Origin: Omnitrophica WOR_2 bacterium RIFOXYA2_FULL_38_17
GTDB taxonomy: Bacteria > Omnitrophota > Gorgyraeia > Zapsychrales > Zapsychraceae
Assembly (NCBI GenBank): GCA_001805965.1
Contig: MHHG01000016.1
Span: 1-55,792 of the forward strand
Length of the DNA stretch: 55,792 nucleotides
Reading direction: 5' to 3'
This document shows positions 26,357 to 35,538 of the stretch, piece after piece. Positions within the stretch are counted from its first letter, which is position 1. Each line of letters opens with the position of its first letter. The notes below the pieces were generated by a model. That model did not search any database, was not told where the DNA came from, and saw only the letters and a list, made by a program, of their open reading frames with translations. The translations under genes and the position numbers were made by a program.

Positions 26357-28156
26357 ATGGCACCTAAATTAAAGACAAAAGAAGTGACGGCAAAATCAAA
26401 AAAGGATGCAGCTAAAGAGATTGTTAAAATTCCTAAGGAAAAAAAGTTAAAAAAAGTTGATATGTCATTAGACGAGAAGGCAGATGCTAAAACAGGTAAA
26501 ACACCTGGATTGAAAACCAGATTTAGGTCTACTCCCAAAAAGCGCATTGGAAAGATGCCAAAGCTCAAGAAAGTTAGGAGCAGGATTGCGGCTTCTATTA
26601 AAATTAAAAAGATTAGAAGCAAAGATGTAATTTTAGTCTTAGATTTTGGTTCACAATATACCCAATTAATAGCAAGGCGCGTTAGGGAAAACAAAGTTTA
26701 TAGTAAAATAGTTCCTTTTAATATCACTGCTGAAGAAATTCAGGAAATAAAACCAAAAGGCCTTATTCTTTCTGGTGGGCCAATGAGTGTTTATGATGAA
26801 GGGGCTCCGTTACCGGACAAAGAAATATTTAAATTGGATATCCCGATCTTAGGTATTTGTTATGGACTGCAGGTAATTAGCCATTTATTTGGCGGGAAAA
26901 TTAAAAGTTCACAAGAAAGAGAATTTGGGCGTGCTGAATTATTTGTTGATAGCAATAAAGACCTGTTCTTTAATTGTCCTACAAATCTTACATGCTGGAT
27001 GAGCCATAGTGATGAGGTCAAGAAGCTGCCTGACGGGTTTGTCAAGATCGCGCATACTTTAAGTGCCCCTATCGCTGGTTTTGCTAATAGGTCTAAAAAG
27101 ATATTTGGAGTTCAATTCCATCCTGAGGTCGTTCATACTCAAAGAGGTACACAGGTTCTAACTAACTTTATGTTCCAGATTTGCGGATGCTTGCCAAGAT
27201 GGACAATGAGCAAGTTCATTGAGTCAACTATAAAGCAAATAAAAGAAAGAGTTGGTAATAAGAAAGTAGTATTAGGACTGAGCGGTGGCGTTGATTCAAC
27301 AGTAGCAGCTGTTCTGTTAAACAAAGCTATAGGCCGAAAACTTCATTGTATTTTTGTTGATAATGGTTTATTGAGAAAGAATGAAGTTGTCACAGTACAG
27401 AAGAACTTCAAAAGCAATTTTAAGATCAATTTAACTGTAGCTAATGCAGAAAAAGGATTTTTAAGTCGGCTCAAAGGCATTGAGGATCCTGAGGAAAAGA
27501 GAAAGATCATTGGTGATGAGTTTATCAAGGTGTTTGCAGAAAAGTCAAAGAGAGTTAGTAATGCTTCTTTTCTTGCTCAGGGGACTCTTTATCCAGATGT
27601 TATTGAATCTGCGTCTCCGGTAGGGGGGCCTTCTGTCGTTATAAAAAGCCATCATAACGTTGGCGGGTTGCCAAAGAACTTGAAATTTGAGCTAATTGAA
27701 CCATTCCGCGAATTATTTAAGGATGAAGTCCGGGCAATAGGTAAACATTTAGGTGTTCCTGAGAATATTATAAAAAGGCAGCCATTCCCAGGCCCAGGTC
27801 TTGCGATCAGGATTCTTGGCGAGGTTACCAAAGAACGGCTTGATATCTTAAGAGAAGCAGATGAAAGAGTCCTAGAAGAGATCAAAAAAGCCGATTTATA
27901 TCAAGATGTATGGCAATCTTTTGCTGTTCTGCTTCCTGTCAAGACGGTAGGTGTAATGGGTGATCAAAGAACATATGAGAACGTGATTGCAATAAGATGT
28001 GTTTCTAGTATTGATGGAATGACTGCTGATTGGGTACAGCTACCTTATGAGGTTTTAGGAAAGATTTCCAACCGTATTATTAATGAAGTAAAAGGTGTAA
28101 ATCGAGTAGTATACGATATAAGTTCAAAGCCGCCTGCGACAATTGAGTGGGAATAA
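26357..28156 (+). CDS. guaA: GMP synthase with basic N-terminal extension
   Basis: Glutamine-dependent conversion of XMP to GMP. It has 599 residues against about 515-525 for typical GuaA. The surplus is an N-terminal extension of about 89 residues, very rich in Lys and Arg. The canonical protein then begins at [22 protein letters not shown]. The class I amidotransferase Cys168 lies in GICYGLQ and the His/Glu in FHPEV. The PP-loop is GLSGGVDST (about 307-315), and the C-terminal dimerisation domain ends in [10 protein letters not shown]. The ATG at 26357 has AAAGG upstream; no ATG lies close to the conserved start. Confidence 0.95.
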   Translation: MAPKLKTKEVTAKSKKDAAKEIVKIPKEKKLKKVDMSLDEKADAKTGKTPGLKTRFRSTPKKRIGKMPKLKKVRSRIAASIKIKKIRSKDVILVLDFGSQYTQLIARRVRENKVYSKIVPFNITAEEIQEIKPKGLILSGGPMSVYDEGAPLPDKEIFKLDIPILGICYGLQVISHLFGGKIKSSQEREFGRAELFVDSNKDLFFNCPTNLTCWMSHSDEVKKLPDGFVKIAHTLSAPIAGFANRSKKIFGVQFHPEVVHTQRGTQVLTNFMFQICGCLPRWTMSKFIESTIKQIKERVGNKKVVLGLSGGVDSTVAAVLLNKAIGRKLHCIFVDNGLLRKNEVVTVQKNFKSNFKINLTVANAEKGFLSRLKGIEDPEEKRKIIGDEFIKVFAEKSKRVSNASFLAQGTLYPDVIESASPVGGPSVVIKSHHNVGGLPKNLKFELIEPFRELFKDEVRAIGKHLGVPENIIKRQPFPGPGLAIRILGEVTKERLDILREADERVLEEIKKADLYQDVWQSFAVLLPVKTVGVMGDQRTYENVIAIRCVSSIDGMTADWVQLPYEVLGKISNRIINEVKGVNRVVYDISSKPPATIEWE

Positions 28157-28178
28157 AAAATTTTTAAAAAAATATTTT

Positions 28179-28238
28179 AGCGGTTAGCGAATAGTATAAA
28201 GTTAGAACGATATAATTAATAACTAGCCGCTAGCCGCT
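28179..28238 (+). repeat. Inverted repeat between guaA and dnaE
   Basis: AGCGGTTAGCG (28179-28189) faces CGCTAGCCGCT (28228-28238), pairing over 11 positions with one G-T, across a 38-nt AT-rich loop. GTTTT follows. It could be a weak terminator or a leader structure for dnaE, which has no obvious Shine-Dalgarno. The right arm also contains a direct TAGCCGC repeat. Confidence 0.4.
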
Positions 28239-28260
28239 GTTTTCTACACGATACTTTATT

Positions 28261-31200
28261 ATGTCTTCAGAATTTGTCCATTTACATAACCATACCCAGT
28301 ATAGCCTCCTAGATGGGGCTTGTCGAGTAAACGATATTATCCAAAAAGCAATAGATTATGATATGCCGGCTGTTGCTATGAGCGATCATGGCAATATATT
28401 TGGTATGGTTGATTTTTATCAAACTGCTATAAAAATGGGGGTTAAGCCTATAATTGGTTGTGAAGCTTATGTCCTTAAGGAAGGCAGCAGATTGGAGAGA
28501 TTGGCAAGGCAAAAAGGTGTTCTGTCGCATTTGGTTTTATATGTGAAGGACCAAACTGGATATCGGAATCTTTGTAAGCTTATTTCATCATCATTTATCG
28601 AGGGTTTTTATTATCGGCCTAGAATGGACAAGGAGATACTTGCAAAATACTCTGATGGGTTGATAGCTTCATCTGCTTGTCTTAAAGGTGAGGTTGCTCA
28701 GCATATTATAGAAGGGAATTATAACTCAGCTTTAAAATCTGCAGAGAACTTATCAAACATATTCGGGAAAGGTAATTTTTATCTTGAGATCATGGATCAT
28801 GGAATACCTGAGCAGAAAATTGTTAATGAGGGGATTCTTAAAATTGCCAACGATCTTAACTTGCCTTTAGTTGTTACTAATGATGTCCACTATTTGGAAC
28901 AATATCAGTCAGCAGCTCATGAAGCGCTTCTTTGTGTTCAAACGCAGACTACATTAAATGATCCAAAACGGATGAGAATGTCTTCGGATCAGTTCTATTT
29001 TAAATCACCCCAAGAAATGGTAAAAGAATTTTCTTGGGTTCCTCAAGGCCTTAAGAATACTTTAGAGATAGCTGAAAAATGTAATTTAAAAATGGACTTT
29101 GATAAAATACATATTCCCAGGTTTGATCCTCCGGATGGAAAGACTAAAGAAGCTTATTTGGAAGAACTTTGTAAAGAAGGCCTTAAGAAAAGATTCAAAG
29201 AAATAACTCCAGAAATTACAGATAGGCTGAAATTTGAGATCAAGATCATAGAAAAGATGGGATTTGTTAGTTATTTTCTGATCGTTTGGGATTTTATCAA
29301 TTATGCTAAGAGTCAAAATATACCTGTAGGACCTGGCCGCGGTTCGGCAGCAGGAAGCTTGGTCAGTTATTTGCTCGGAATAACAAATCTTGACCCATTG
29401 AAATATGGTCTGCTATTTGAGAGGTTCTTGAATCCTGACAGGGCCGGAATGCCTGATATTGATATAGATTTTTGTTTTGAGCGTCGTCAAGAAGTTATTG
29501 AATATGTTAACAAGAAGTATGGCAGGGATAAAGTTGCGCAGATCATTACTTTCGGGACAATGCAGGCCAGGGCTGCTATTAGGGACGTAGGAAGGGTCAA
29601 AGGTGTTCCATATGCAGATGTTGATAAGATTGCAAAACTGATCCCATCAGAATTGGGCATTAAGATCGAGGATGCTTTAGAAAAAGAGCCACAATTAGCG
29701 AAACTTTGTAAAGAAGATAAAGTTGCTAACGATATAATTGAAACAGCAAAAGTTTTAGAGGGATTAAACCGTCACGCGTCTATGCACGCTGCAGGCGTTG
29801 TTATAGCCGATAAACCACTAGAAGAATATGTTCCTCTATTTAAGACTAGCGATGATCAGATAACCACTGGATATTCTATGAAAGGCATTGCAGCTATAGG
29901 GTTATTGAAGATGGATTTTCTGGGGCTTAGAACCCTTACGGTCATAAGTGAAACTGTAAAGCTAATTAAGAAGATACATGGTGTGGATATTGATATCGAT
30001 AATATTGTACTTGATGATAAAAAGACTTATGAGAACTTAAGTAAAGCCAATAGCTTTGGCGTTTTTCAGCTTGAGAGTGCAGGGATGCGGGACCTTCTAA
30101 AGAAAGCAAAGCCTTCGGAATTTGAGGATTTGATAGCAATTTTGGCTTTATATCGACCAGGCCCGATGGGTAGTGGTATGCTTGATGATTTTATTCGAAG
30201 GAAAAGAGGCGAAGCAGATTTTAAATATGACCATCCGCTACTTGAGTCCATATTGAAAGATACGTATGGTATTATTATTTACCAGGAACAGGTTATGAAA
30301 ATACCTGTAGCCCTGGCAGGATTTACATTGACTCAAGCAGATCATCTTCGTCGTGCTATGAGCAAAAAAAATACGACTGTTATGAATAAGATGCGAAAAG
30401 AATTTGTCGGAGGATGTAAAAAACATAGTAAGATGGAGGAGATCTCTGCAAATAAGCTGTTTGACCTGATCGATTATTTTTCCGGATATGGTTTTAACCG
30501 TAGTCACTCTGCTGCATATGCTTTAATTTCTTACCAAACAGCTTATTTAAAAGCTAATTACCGTGTGGAGTTTATGTGTGCTGTTTTAAACAGTGAAAAG
30601 AATAATACCGACAAGATCGTTGAATATGTAAAAGAATGTGAGGCTATGGGAATTAAAATTTTGCCTCCAGATATCAATCAAAGCAATAAGGATTTTGATG
30701 TTATTGATGGGGAAACAATACGCTTTGGATTATTGGCGATAAAAAATGTTGGTACTACGGCGATTGAATCAATTGTCGAAAACAGGGAAAAAGAGGGAAA
30801 ATATATTTCTTTTAACGATATAGCAGAAAGAGTGGATTTGCGCCTTGTTAATAGAAAAGTCTTAGAAAGCTTGATAAAGTGTGGGGCAACCGATTGTTTT
30901 GGTGTGAATCGTTCTCAGCTGATGGCAGTTCTTGACCGAGTTCTTGAAGTCGGGGCAAAGACTCAAAAGGAAAAACAATCAGGGCAGGTGTCTTTTTTTG
31001 ATATGGGTGATGATATTGGAGGATTCAACAAGGAAAACGATAAATTGCCGGATATAAAAGAATGGCACAAAACCCAAATATTGGCTTATGAGAAGGAGAT
31101 ACTTGGTTTTTATATAAGTGGACATCCATTGGCACATTACAAGGTGGAGATCCAAGAGTTTACGGATTATTCAACGAAAGATCTTAAAAATCTTTCTGAT

Positions 31201-31698
31201 GGAGAAGAAATAAGATTAGTTGGTTTGATTGAAAATGTGAAGTTGACGAACACTAAAAGAACAAATGAAAGAATGGCAATATTAAGGGTTGAAGATATAG
31301 AAGGTTCTGTTGAAGTAGTTGTTTTTCCTTCTGCGTATAATGAGCTGATGGATTATATTATTGAAGGTGAGGTAGTTTTTTTGAAAGGGCGTGTAAGCCT
31401 TAGGGATGTTGAACCAAAGATTATTGCAAGTGATATGCAGCATATAAACGATGTCTATGTTTCTATAAAGGCAATAAATGTTGACTTGTCATCTTGTCAG
31501 AAAAGTGTCTTTGATGGTTTAAAGTCTAAGTTAAGAAGTTCTCCTGGTAAAGTTCCGGTATATTTAAAGCTTAATACAAAATCTAATAAAAGTGTTGAGA
31601 TAGTTGTCGGTGAAGATCTCTTTGTGAGCCCAAATGAGTCGTTAATGAATGATATAAAAGAACTTGTTGGTGGTGATAGGTTTACGGTTACCTTGTAG
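28261..31698 (+). CDS. dnaE: DNA polymerase III alpha subunit
   Basis: Catalytic subunit of the replicative polymerase. It has 1145 residues, DnaE1-like. The N-terminal PHP domain opens with FVHLHNHTQYSLLDGACRV. The polymerase core carries PGRGSAAGSLVSYLL and the catalytic MPDIDIDF (about 397-404). YQEQVM, GFNRSHSAAYALISYQTAYLKA and a C-terminal OB-fold (GLIENVKLTNTK...) follow. It has no intein and no PolC-type exonuclease insertion. The ATG at 28261 fits the PHP start. Confidence 0.98.
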   Translation: MSSEFVHLHNHTQYSLLDGACRVNDIIQKAIDYDMPAVAMSDHGNIFGMVDFYQTAIKMGVKPIIGCEAYVLKEGSRLERLARQKGVLSHLVLYVKDQTGYRNLCKLISSSFIEGFYYRPRMDKEILAKYSDGLIASSACLKGEVAQHIIEGNYNSALKSAENLSNIFGKGNFYLEIMDHGIPEQKIVNEGILKIANDLNLPLVVTNDVHYLEQYQSAAHEALLCVQTQTTLNDPKRMRMSSDQFYFKSPQEMVKEFSWVPQGLKNTLEIAEKCNLKMDFDKIHIPRFDPPDGKTKEAYLEELCKEGLKKRFKEITPEITDRLKFEIKIIEKMGFVSYFLIVWDFINYAKSQNIPVGPGRGSAAGSLVSYLLGITNLDPLKYGLLFERFLNPDRAGMPDIDIDFCFERRQEVIEYVNKKYGRDKVAQIITFGTMQARAAIRDVGRVKGVPYADVDKIAKLIPSELGIKIEDALEKEPQLAKLCKEDKVANDIIETAKVLEGLNRHASMHAAGVVIADKPLEEYVPLFKTSDDQITTGYSMKGIAAIGLLKMDFLGLRTLTVISETVKLIKKIHGVDIDIDNIVLDDKKTYENLSKANSFGVFQLESAGMRDLLKKAKPSEFEDLIAILALYRPGPMGSGMLDDFIRRKRGEADFKYDHPLLESILKDTYGIIIYQEQVMKIPVALAGFTLTQADHLRRAMSKKNTTVMNKMRKEFVGGCKKHSKMEEISANKLFDLIDYFSGYGFNRSHSAAYALISYQTAYLKANYRVEFMCAVLNSEKNNTDKIVEYVKECEAMGIKILPPDINQSNKDFDVIDGETIRFGLLAIKNVGTTAIESIVENREKEGKYISFNDIAERVDLRLVNRKVLESLIKCGATDCFGVNRSQLMAVLDRVLEVGAKTQKEKQSGQVSFFDMGDDIGGFNKENDKLPDIKEWHKTQILAYEKEILGFYISGHPLAHYKVEIQEFTDYSTKDLKNLSDGEEIRLVGLIENVKLTNTKRTNERMAILRVEDIEGSVEVVVFPSAYNELMDYIIEGEVVFLKGRVSLRDVEPKIIASDMQHINDVYVSIKAINVDLSSCQKSVFDGLKSKLRSSPGKVPVYLKLNTKSNKSVEIVVGEDLFVSPNESLMNDIKELVGGDRFTVTL

Positions 31699-31774
31699 CT
31701 TTTATAGGTTATATCAGGAACATAAGTCCTTTTCATGCTTATATTTGAACTAATTTTGGGTCGAGAATTATTGC

Positions 31775-31803
31775 TTGACACTGTAAAGTCTTGTTGTTAA
31801 TAT
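31775..31803 (+). promoter_or_regulatory. Promoter for the HU gene
   Basis: TTGACA (31775-31780), a 17-bp spacer, then TAATAT (31798-31803). The start near 31810 gives a very short leader with AGGAGG at 31814-31819, ahead of the ATG at 31828. This is the strongest-looking promoter in the window, fitting an abundant nucleoid protein. Confidence 0.8.
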
Positions 31804-31827
31804 ACTTAGAACTAGGAGGTGAAATAA

Positions 31828-32100
31828 ATGACCAAAAAAGATATTGTTTTAAAAATTACGGATATGACAGGTATCAAGCAGGTTGATGTTAAAAAGATAG
31901 TACAGAAAACTTTTGATGTTATTGTTGATAGCCTGATCCGTAACGAAAAGGTCGAACTCCGTAATTTTGGAGTTTTTAAGATTAAAGAAAGAAAATCAAG
32001 ATTCGGAAGAAATCCAAGAACAGGAGAAAGCGTTCCTGTCCCCGCAAGAAAGATCGTAGTTTTTAAGCCTGGTTTAGAAATGAAGCAAAAGATCAAGTAG
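31828..32100 (+). CDS. HU-family nucleoid DNA-binding protein
   Basis: A 90-residue histone-like protein that bends and compacts DNA as a dimer. The family signature GRNPRTGESVPVPARKIVVFKPG covers the DNA-binding arm, and VELRNFGVFKIKERKSR precedes it. It could be HU or IHF alpha/beta-like; the sequence alone does not decide. AGGAGG ribosome-binding site and its own strong promoter. Confidence 0.95.
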   Translation: MTKKDIVLKITDMTGIKQVDVKKIVQKTFDVIVDSLIRNEKVELRNFGVFKIKERKSRFGRNPRTGESVPVPARKIVVFKPGLEMKQKIK

Positions 32101-32173
32101 CATTTTTTTTGAGATAATGTTATCAGGTGCGATTTCTTTAGCTATATATATTAATAAACATATTTTTAATAAT

Positions 32174-32209
32174 ACCCCGCTGTTCCGTAAAAGCTTAGGA
32201 GAGCGGGGT
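32174..32209 (+). other. Hairpin between HU gene and hisS
   Basis: ACCCCGCT (32174-32181) pairs with AGCGGGGT (32202-32209), with further partial pairing inside (TTCC/GGAG). There is no T-run on the plus strand, so it may stabilise the HU mRNA 3' end or control hisS, whose ATG lies 21 bases downstream without a Shine-Dalgarno. No T-box sequence is recognisable. Confidence 0.5.
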
Positions 32210-32230
32210 TCAAACTAATAATTATTACTT

Positions 32231-33526
32231 ATGTCTAAAAAGTTTTCTGTTCCAAGAGGAACAAATGATATTCTTCCCGAAGATTCTCCACAATGGCAGA
32301 TGATAGAATTAAAGTCACGTGAAATCCTGAAAAACTATAATTACAAAGAGATTAGGACTCCTATTTTTGAGGAAACCGAACTTTTTGCCCGTTCGATGGG
32401 TCAGACCAGCGATATAGTTCAGAAGCAAATGCTTAATCTGGCATCTCAACGGAAGGATGAAAATGAAAATATTCAGTTGTCTGGATTATCTTTGCGTCCG
32501 GAAAATACAGCTTCTGTAGTTCGTTCTTATGTTCAGAATAGTATGGACAGGAAAGAAAGCTTAACCAAGCTTTTTTATTTTGGCCCGATGTTTAGGGGTG
32601 AGAGGCCTCAAAAAGGGAGATTGCGTCAATTTCACCAGGTTGGAGTAGAAGCCATAGGCCCAAATTCAGCTTCACCTTATTTGGATGCTGAAGTGATATC
32701 CTTAAGTGTTGAAATGCTTAAGTCTTTTGGTTTAAATACTTTTAAGCTTAAAATCAACACTTTAGGCTCTCCAGAAGATAAAAATGCTTTTTCTGGTATG
32801 TTAAGAGATAAATTGTGTGTTCATTTGGGAAAACTCTGCGATGATTGCAAGTTGAGGTTTGAAAGAAATGTCTTTAGAATCCTTGACTGCAAGGATAAAG
32901 AGTGTAAGGATATCGTAAAAAGCATTGATCTTGATCATTCATATTTGTCAAAGGAAAGTAGCGAGTATTACTCGGAGGTAAAAAAGACATTAGATACTTT
33001 AGGGATTGAATATGAAGAGTCCCTGGATCTTGTAAGAGGCCTTGACTACTATACTCATATTGTCTTTGAAATATCTGATTCATCTCTAGGCAGTCAAGAT
33101 GCTTTAGGCGCAGGCGGCAGGTATAATGATTTGGTGAGTCAACTTGGTGGAGCGGAGGTTGATGCTGTCGGTTTTGCTTTAGGTATTGAGAGAATTATAC
33201 TGGCAAGACAGAAAGTGGAGGTTGACAAGTTATCAAGTTTATCGACTTATGTAATTGCCTTAGATTATGCTTCTATGCAGAAGGCTTTCACAATGTTGAA
33301 TGTTATTCGTAATAACTGTATTTCAAGTGATATGAGCTTTGGGGTCTCTTCATTAAAAAGTCAAATGCGCGCAGCAAATAAAGCTGGAGCTCAATTTGTT
33401 TTAATATTCGGAGAAGACGAAGTTTCCAAAAATACAGTAACTATAAAAGATATGAGAGAGGGCTCTCAGAGGTCGATTAATGATGATGAAGTTGTTCAAT
33501 ATTTAACAGGAATCTTAAAGCGCTAA
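32231..33526 (+). CDS. hisS: Histidyl-tRNA synthetase
   Basis: Charges tRNA-His. It has 431 residues, a class II synthetase. Motif 1 region is RTPIFEETELFARSMGQTSD; motif 2 is FYFGPMFRGERPQKGRLRQFHQ; the histidine-specific signatures are LVRGLDYYTHIVFEI and GGRYNDLVSQLGG; motif 3 is GFALGIERI. The anticodon-binding domain is at the C-terminus. The ATG lacks a clear ribosome-binding site and follows a strong hairpin. It is followed 31 bp later by aspS, a frequent pair. Confidence 0.97.
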   Translation: MSKKFSVPRGTNDILPEDSPQWQMIELKSREILKNYNYKEIRTPIFEETELFARSMGQTSDIVQKQMLNLASQRKDENENIQLSGLSLRPENTASVVRSYVQNSMDRKESLTKLFYFGPMFRGERPQKGRLRQFHQVGVEAIGPNSASPYLDAEVISLSVEMLKSFGLNTFKLKINTLGSPEDKNAFSGMLRDKLCVHLGKLCDDCKLRFERNVFRILDCKDKECKDIVKSIDLDHSYLSKESSEYYSEVKKTLDTLGIEYEESLDLVRGLDYYTHIVFEISDSSLGSQDALGAGGRYNDLVSQLGGAEVDAVGFALGIERIILARQKVEVDKLSSLSTYVIALDYASMQKAFTMLNVIRNNCISSDMSFGVSSLKSQMRAANKAGAQFVLIFGEDEVSKNTVTIKDMREGSQRSINDDEVVQYLTGILKR

Positions 33527-33557
33527 ATTGAATTAGAATTAATAGAAAGGTATTTAG

Positions 33558-34958
33558 ATGTTACGTACACATACATGTGGGGAATTAAGAAGGGAAGACG
33601 GAAAAAAGACGGCAACGCTTTGTGGTTGGGTAAGTTCTAGGAGAGACCATGGAAAGTTGATATTCATTGATATTAGGGATAGATACGGGATAACGCAAGT
33701 TGTATTTGTTCCATCAGTTAGCAAAGAGGCACATAGCATTGCTGAAAAATTAGGCCCTGAATTTGTTATTAAAGTAACTGGAGAAGTAGTTGTCCGGCCT
33801 GACAAAATGATAAATAAGGATGTCCCTACAGGTGAAGTTGAGATTTGTGCAAGTGAGCTAGAAATATTGAATGAAAGCCAAGTCCCGGTTTTTGAAATAG
33901 ATGATACTGCTGATGTTTCAGAAGAACTTCGTTTAACTTACCGTTATCTTGATTTGAGAAGAAAAAAGGTAATGCAGGCTTTACAGGTCCGTCATAAACT
34001 TTGCGCAACTATACGTGAGTTCCTTAACAAATATAACTTTATGGAGATAGAAACTCCGGTTCTTACAAAATCAACGCCAGAAGGTGCTAGAGACTTTCTT
34101 GTTCCGGCGAGAATGAGCCCTGGTAAGTTTTTTGCTCTTCCGCAATCGCCGCAATTGTTCAAGCAGATATTGATGGTCTCTGGTATTGATAGATATTATC
34201 AAATTGTAAAGTGTTTTAGAGACGAAGATCTAAGAGCAGATAGGCAGCCTGAATTTACTCAGCTTGATATGGAGATGTCTTTTGTCGAAGAGGAAGATAT
34301 TTTTGCTCTTACAGAGAATCTTTTCAAAGAAATATTTAAAAAGATCAAAGGCATTGACCTGCCGATACCTTTCCCAAGATTGTCTCATGCAGATGCAATG
34401 AAAAAATATAATTCGGATAAGCCTGATATAAGAAAAGAAGGTGAAGATTTTGCTTTTGTTTGGGTCGTAGATTTTCCAATGTTCAAATATAACGAGCAGG
34501 AAAAAAGATGGGATAGCGAGCACCACCCTTTCACTTCTTGCAGAGATGAAGATATGGAATATTTAAAGAAGGGGGATTATGGTAAAGCGATATCACGTTC
34601 TTATGACCTGGTTCTTAACGGAAATGAAATAGGAAGCGGATCAATTCGTATTCATAAAAAAGAGATGCAGAAAAATATATTTGATATAATAGGCCTTGAG
34701 AAAGAAGACGCTGAGAAAAGATTCGGCTTTTTATTAAGGGCTTTTGAATACGGAGCTCCGCCACATGCCGGCGTAGCTTACGGGATTGATAGAATCGTAG
34801 CAATTTTAACAGGATTGGAATCTATTAGGGATACAATAGCATTTCCAAAGACACAAAAGGGAAATTGTCTTATTACTGATGCCCCGTCAGATGTTGATAA
34901 AAAGCAATTACAGGAATTAGGTTTAATGACTCTAAACAAAGGAGGCAAAGATGCCTAA
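33558..34958 (+). CDS. aspS: Aspartyl-tRNA synthetase lacking the GAD insertion domain
   Basis: Class II synthetase charging tRNA-Asp. The N-terminal OB-fold is TATLCGWVSSRRDHGKLIFIDIRDR. Catalytic motifs present are PVLTKSTPEGARDFLVPAR, FFALPQSPQLFKQILMVSG, RCFRDEDLRADRQPEFTQLD-type motif 2, GSGSIRIHKKEMQ and GIDRIVAILTG (motif 3). It is a bacterial-type sequence but only 466 residues instead of about 590. The GAD domain normally inserted between SDKPD and the VWVVDFPMF strand is gone, replaced by about 9 residues. Catalytic parts look intact, so it should be active. Discriminating versus non-discriminating type cannot be told. Confidence 0.94.
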   Translation: MLRTHTCGELRREDGKKTATLCGWVSSRRDHGKLIFIDIRDRYGITQVVFVPSVSKEAHSIAEKLGPEFVIKVTGEVVVRPDKMINKDVPTGEVEICASELEILNESQVPVFEIDDTADVSEELRLTYRYLDLRRKKVMQALQVRHKLCATIREFLNKYNFMEIETPVLTKSTPEGARDFLVPARMSPGKFFALPQSPQLFKQILMVSGIDRYYQIVKCFRDEDLRADRQPEFTQLDMEMSFVEEEDIFALTENLFKEIFKKIKGIDLPIPFPRLSHADAMKKYNSDKPDIRKEGEDFAFVWVVDFPMFKYNEQEKRWDSEHHPFTSCRDEDMEYLKKGDYGKAISRSYDLVLNGNEIGSGSIRIHKKEMQKNIFDIIGLEKEDAEKRFGFLLRAFEYGAPPHAGVAYGIDRIVAILTGLESIRDTIAFPKTQKGNCLITDAPSDVDKKQLQELGLMTLNKGGKDA

Positions 34959-35514
34959 ACATGTTATAAAGCCGTTGGTATTTTTGTTTATTGTGTTCTT
35001 AGTTTCAGGATGTTCATCTTCAAAAGTAATGGTGAGAAGTTATATGCAGGATAAAACGCGAATTGACCAGAAAATGAACGGTAATGCCGGGTATTTACTG
35101 GGAAGTCCTGTGGCTGAGGATGCCGGTGAGAAGAAAACTACTAGAAAAATTTATGTTCTAGAATTTTCTAAGGCTGCACCTGACCAACAGGAAGAATCTG
35201 ATGAGAATGTTGTTAAATATAAGCAAAATGACGAGTCAGGCAATGAGCAGATTATTAATACTCAAGAGATTCGCTCAAGGGGGTTGACACAAGTTGAGTT
35301 GCCTTCATCTTCTGGAGAACTAGTTGGCACGGTAATTGTTGAGAATTCTGTAGTAGAATATATAGTCGAGAAAGATGATACTTTGCAGAAAATTTCTAAG
35401 AAATTCTATGGAGAATATAGTAAGTGGCCCAAAATTTATGAAAACAATAAGGAGGTTATTGAAAATCCAGATTTTGTTAGGCCAGGAACAGTGCTTAAGA
35501 TATCAATAGAATAA
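34951..35514 (+). CDS. LysM-domain lipoprotein
   Basis: A 187-residue predicted lipoprotein with lipobox FLVSGC (lipidated Cys21). A long low-complexity Glu/Gln/Asn-rich middle (about 50-125) leads to a C-terminal LysM domain (about 134-186: VEYIVEKDDTLQKISKKFYGEYSKWPKIYENN). LysM binds peptidoglycan glycan chains, so the protein probably tethers the outer membrane to the wall. AAAGGAGG upstream; it overlaps the aspS stop by 8 bases. Confidence 0.87.
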   Translation: MPKHVIKPLVFLFIVFLVSGCSSSKVMVRSYMQDKTRIDQKMNGNAGYLLGSPVAEDAGEKKTTRKIYVLEFSKAAPDQQEESDENVVKYKQNDESGNEQIINTQEIRSRGLTQVELPSSSGELVGTVIVENSVVEYIVEKDDTLQKISKKFYGEYSKWPKIYENNKEVIENPDFVRPGTVLKISIE

Positions 35515-35538
35515 TTTAAAATTTAAAACAAGGGGAAT

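Noticed and set aside
26357..26623. guaA extension as a separate small basic gene
   Set aside because: It is in frame with guaA without a stop codon and has its own good start; there is no second start near the conserved GuaA N-terminus.
31699..31760. Terminator AGGA/TCCT after dnaE
   Set aside because: The stem is only four base pairs; too weak to call, though TTTT follows.
32101..32230. T-box leader before hisS
   Set aside because: A strong hairpin exists, but there is no T-box sequence, specifier loop or antiterminator pattern.
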